Notes under the pieces: generated by a model
What the model was told of the DNA's origin: nothing
Database searches by the model: none
Seen by the model: the letters and a program-made list of their open reading frames with translations, nothing else
Position numbers and translations under genes: made by a program
Part shown: positions 61,204 to 64,000 of the stretch, piece by piece
Layout of the letters: every line of letters starts with the position of its first letter
How positions within the stretch are numbered: position 1 is the stretch's first letter
Assembly: GCA_037074765.1 (NCBI GenBank)
Contig: JBAMDO010000570.1
Coordinates: forward strand, 310,001 to 374,000
Length of the DNA: 64,000 bases
Origin: Mansonella perstans
Taxonomy: Eukaryota > Nematoda > Chromadorea > Rhabditida > Onchocercidae
Direction of reading: 5' to 3'

Positions 61204-64000
<2,797 letters not shown>

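Overview
The window is AT-rich eukaryotic DNA with intron-bearing genes, GT-AG splice sites, U-rich acceptors ending in TTTCAG or TTTTAG, and introns mostly of about 100 to 400 bases. The gene set (dUTPase, doublecortin-domain protein, atypical E2F7/8-type factor, Fcf2-type pre-rRNA factor, F-box/LRR protein, OPA1-type mitochondrial dynamin) together with the base composition and intron style suggests a parasitic nematode, possibly of filarial type. That assignment is inference. All gene models were built by hand from splice signals and codon phase. Exon lists are given in the entries.

Layout. Positions 1-10,500 are mostly empty apart from an unrecognised cysteine-rich gene on the minus strand (about 2.1-4.1 kb). 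A complete dUTPase gene lies at 10.6-11.5 kb. A small one-helix membrane protein ORF is at 13.2 kb and a doublecortin-domain gene at 13.8-16.3 kb. From about 15.1 to 50.1 kb the window is a large mosaic inverted duplication. The left arm carries the 3' end of the doublecortin gene, a broken signal-peptide ORF (19.26 kb) and an E2F7/8-like gene on the plus strand (24.4-30.7 kb). The right arm carries on the minus strand a second E2F7/8-like gene (42.8-46.7 kb), an intact small secreted-peptide ORF immediately upstream of it, and a headless copy of the doublecortin 3' exons. The 9 kb spacer between the arms (32.1-41.4 kb) is made of further duplicated fragments: a 1.45 kb direct repeat, several broken copies of the E2F N-terminal exon, a three-copy intergenic repeat, and a minus-strand glutamine-rich gene whose last exon also sits in the direct repeat.

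The right flank is conventional. It holds an Fcf2/DNTTIP2-type gene (51.3-53.0 kb, minus), a 12-exon F-box/LRR gene (54.4-59.3 kb, minus) and, divergently, the first eleven coding exons of an OPA1/eat-3-type dynamin that runs off the right edge (61.2-64.0 kb).

The most interesting structure is the pair of E2F genes. The left copy has a long N-terminal region containing a 69-base (23-residue) tandem repeat. The right copy has lost that region and starts from a new ATG two bases after the stop codon of a secreted-peptide ORF, as if it had captured that gene's promoter. All E2F exons downstream of the first have identical lengths in the two copies, so both appear able to make a protein with two DNA-binding domains.
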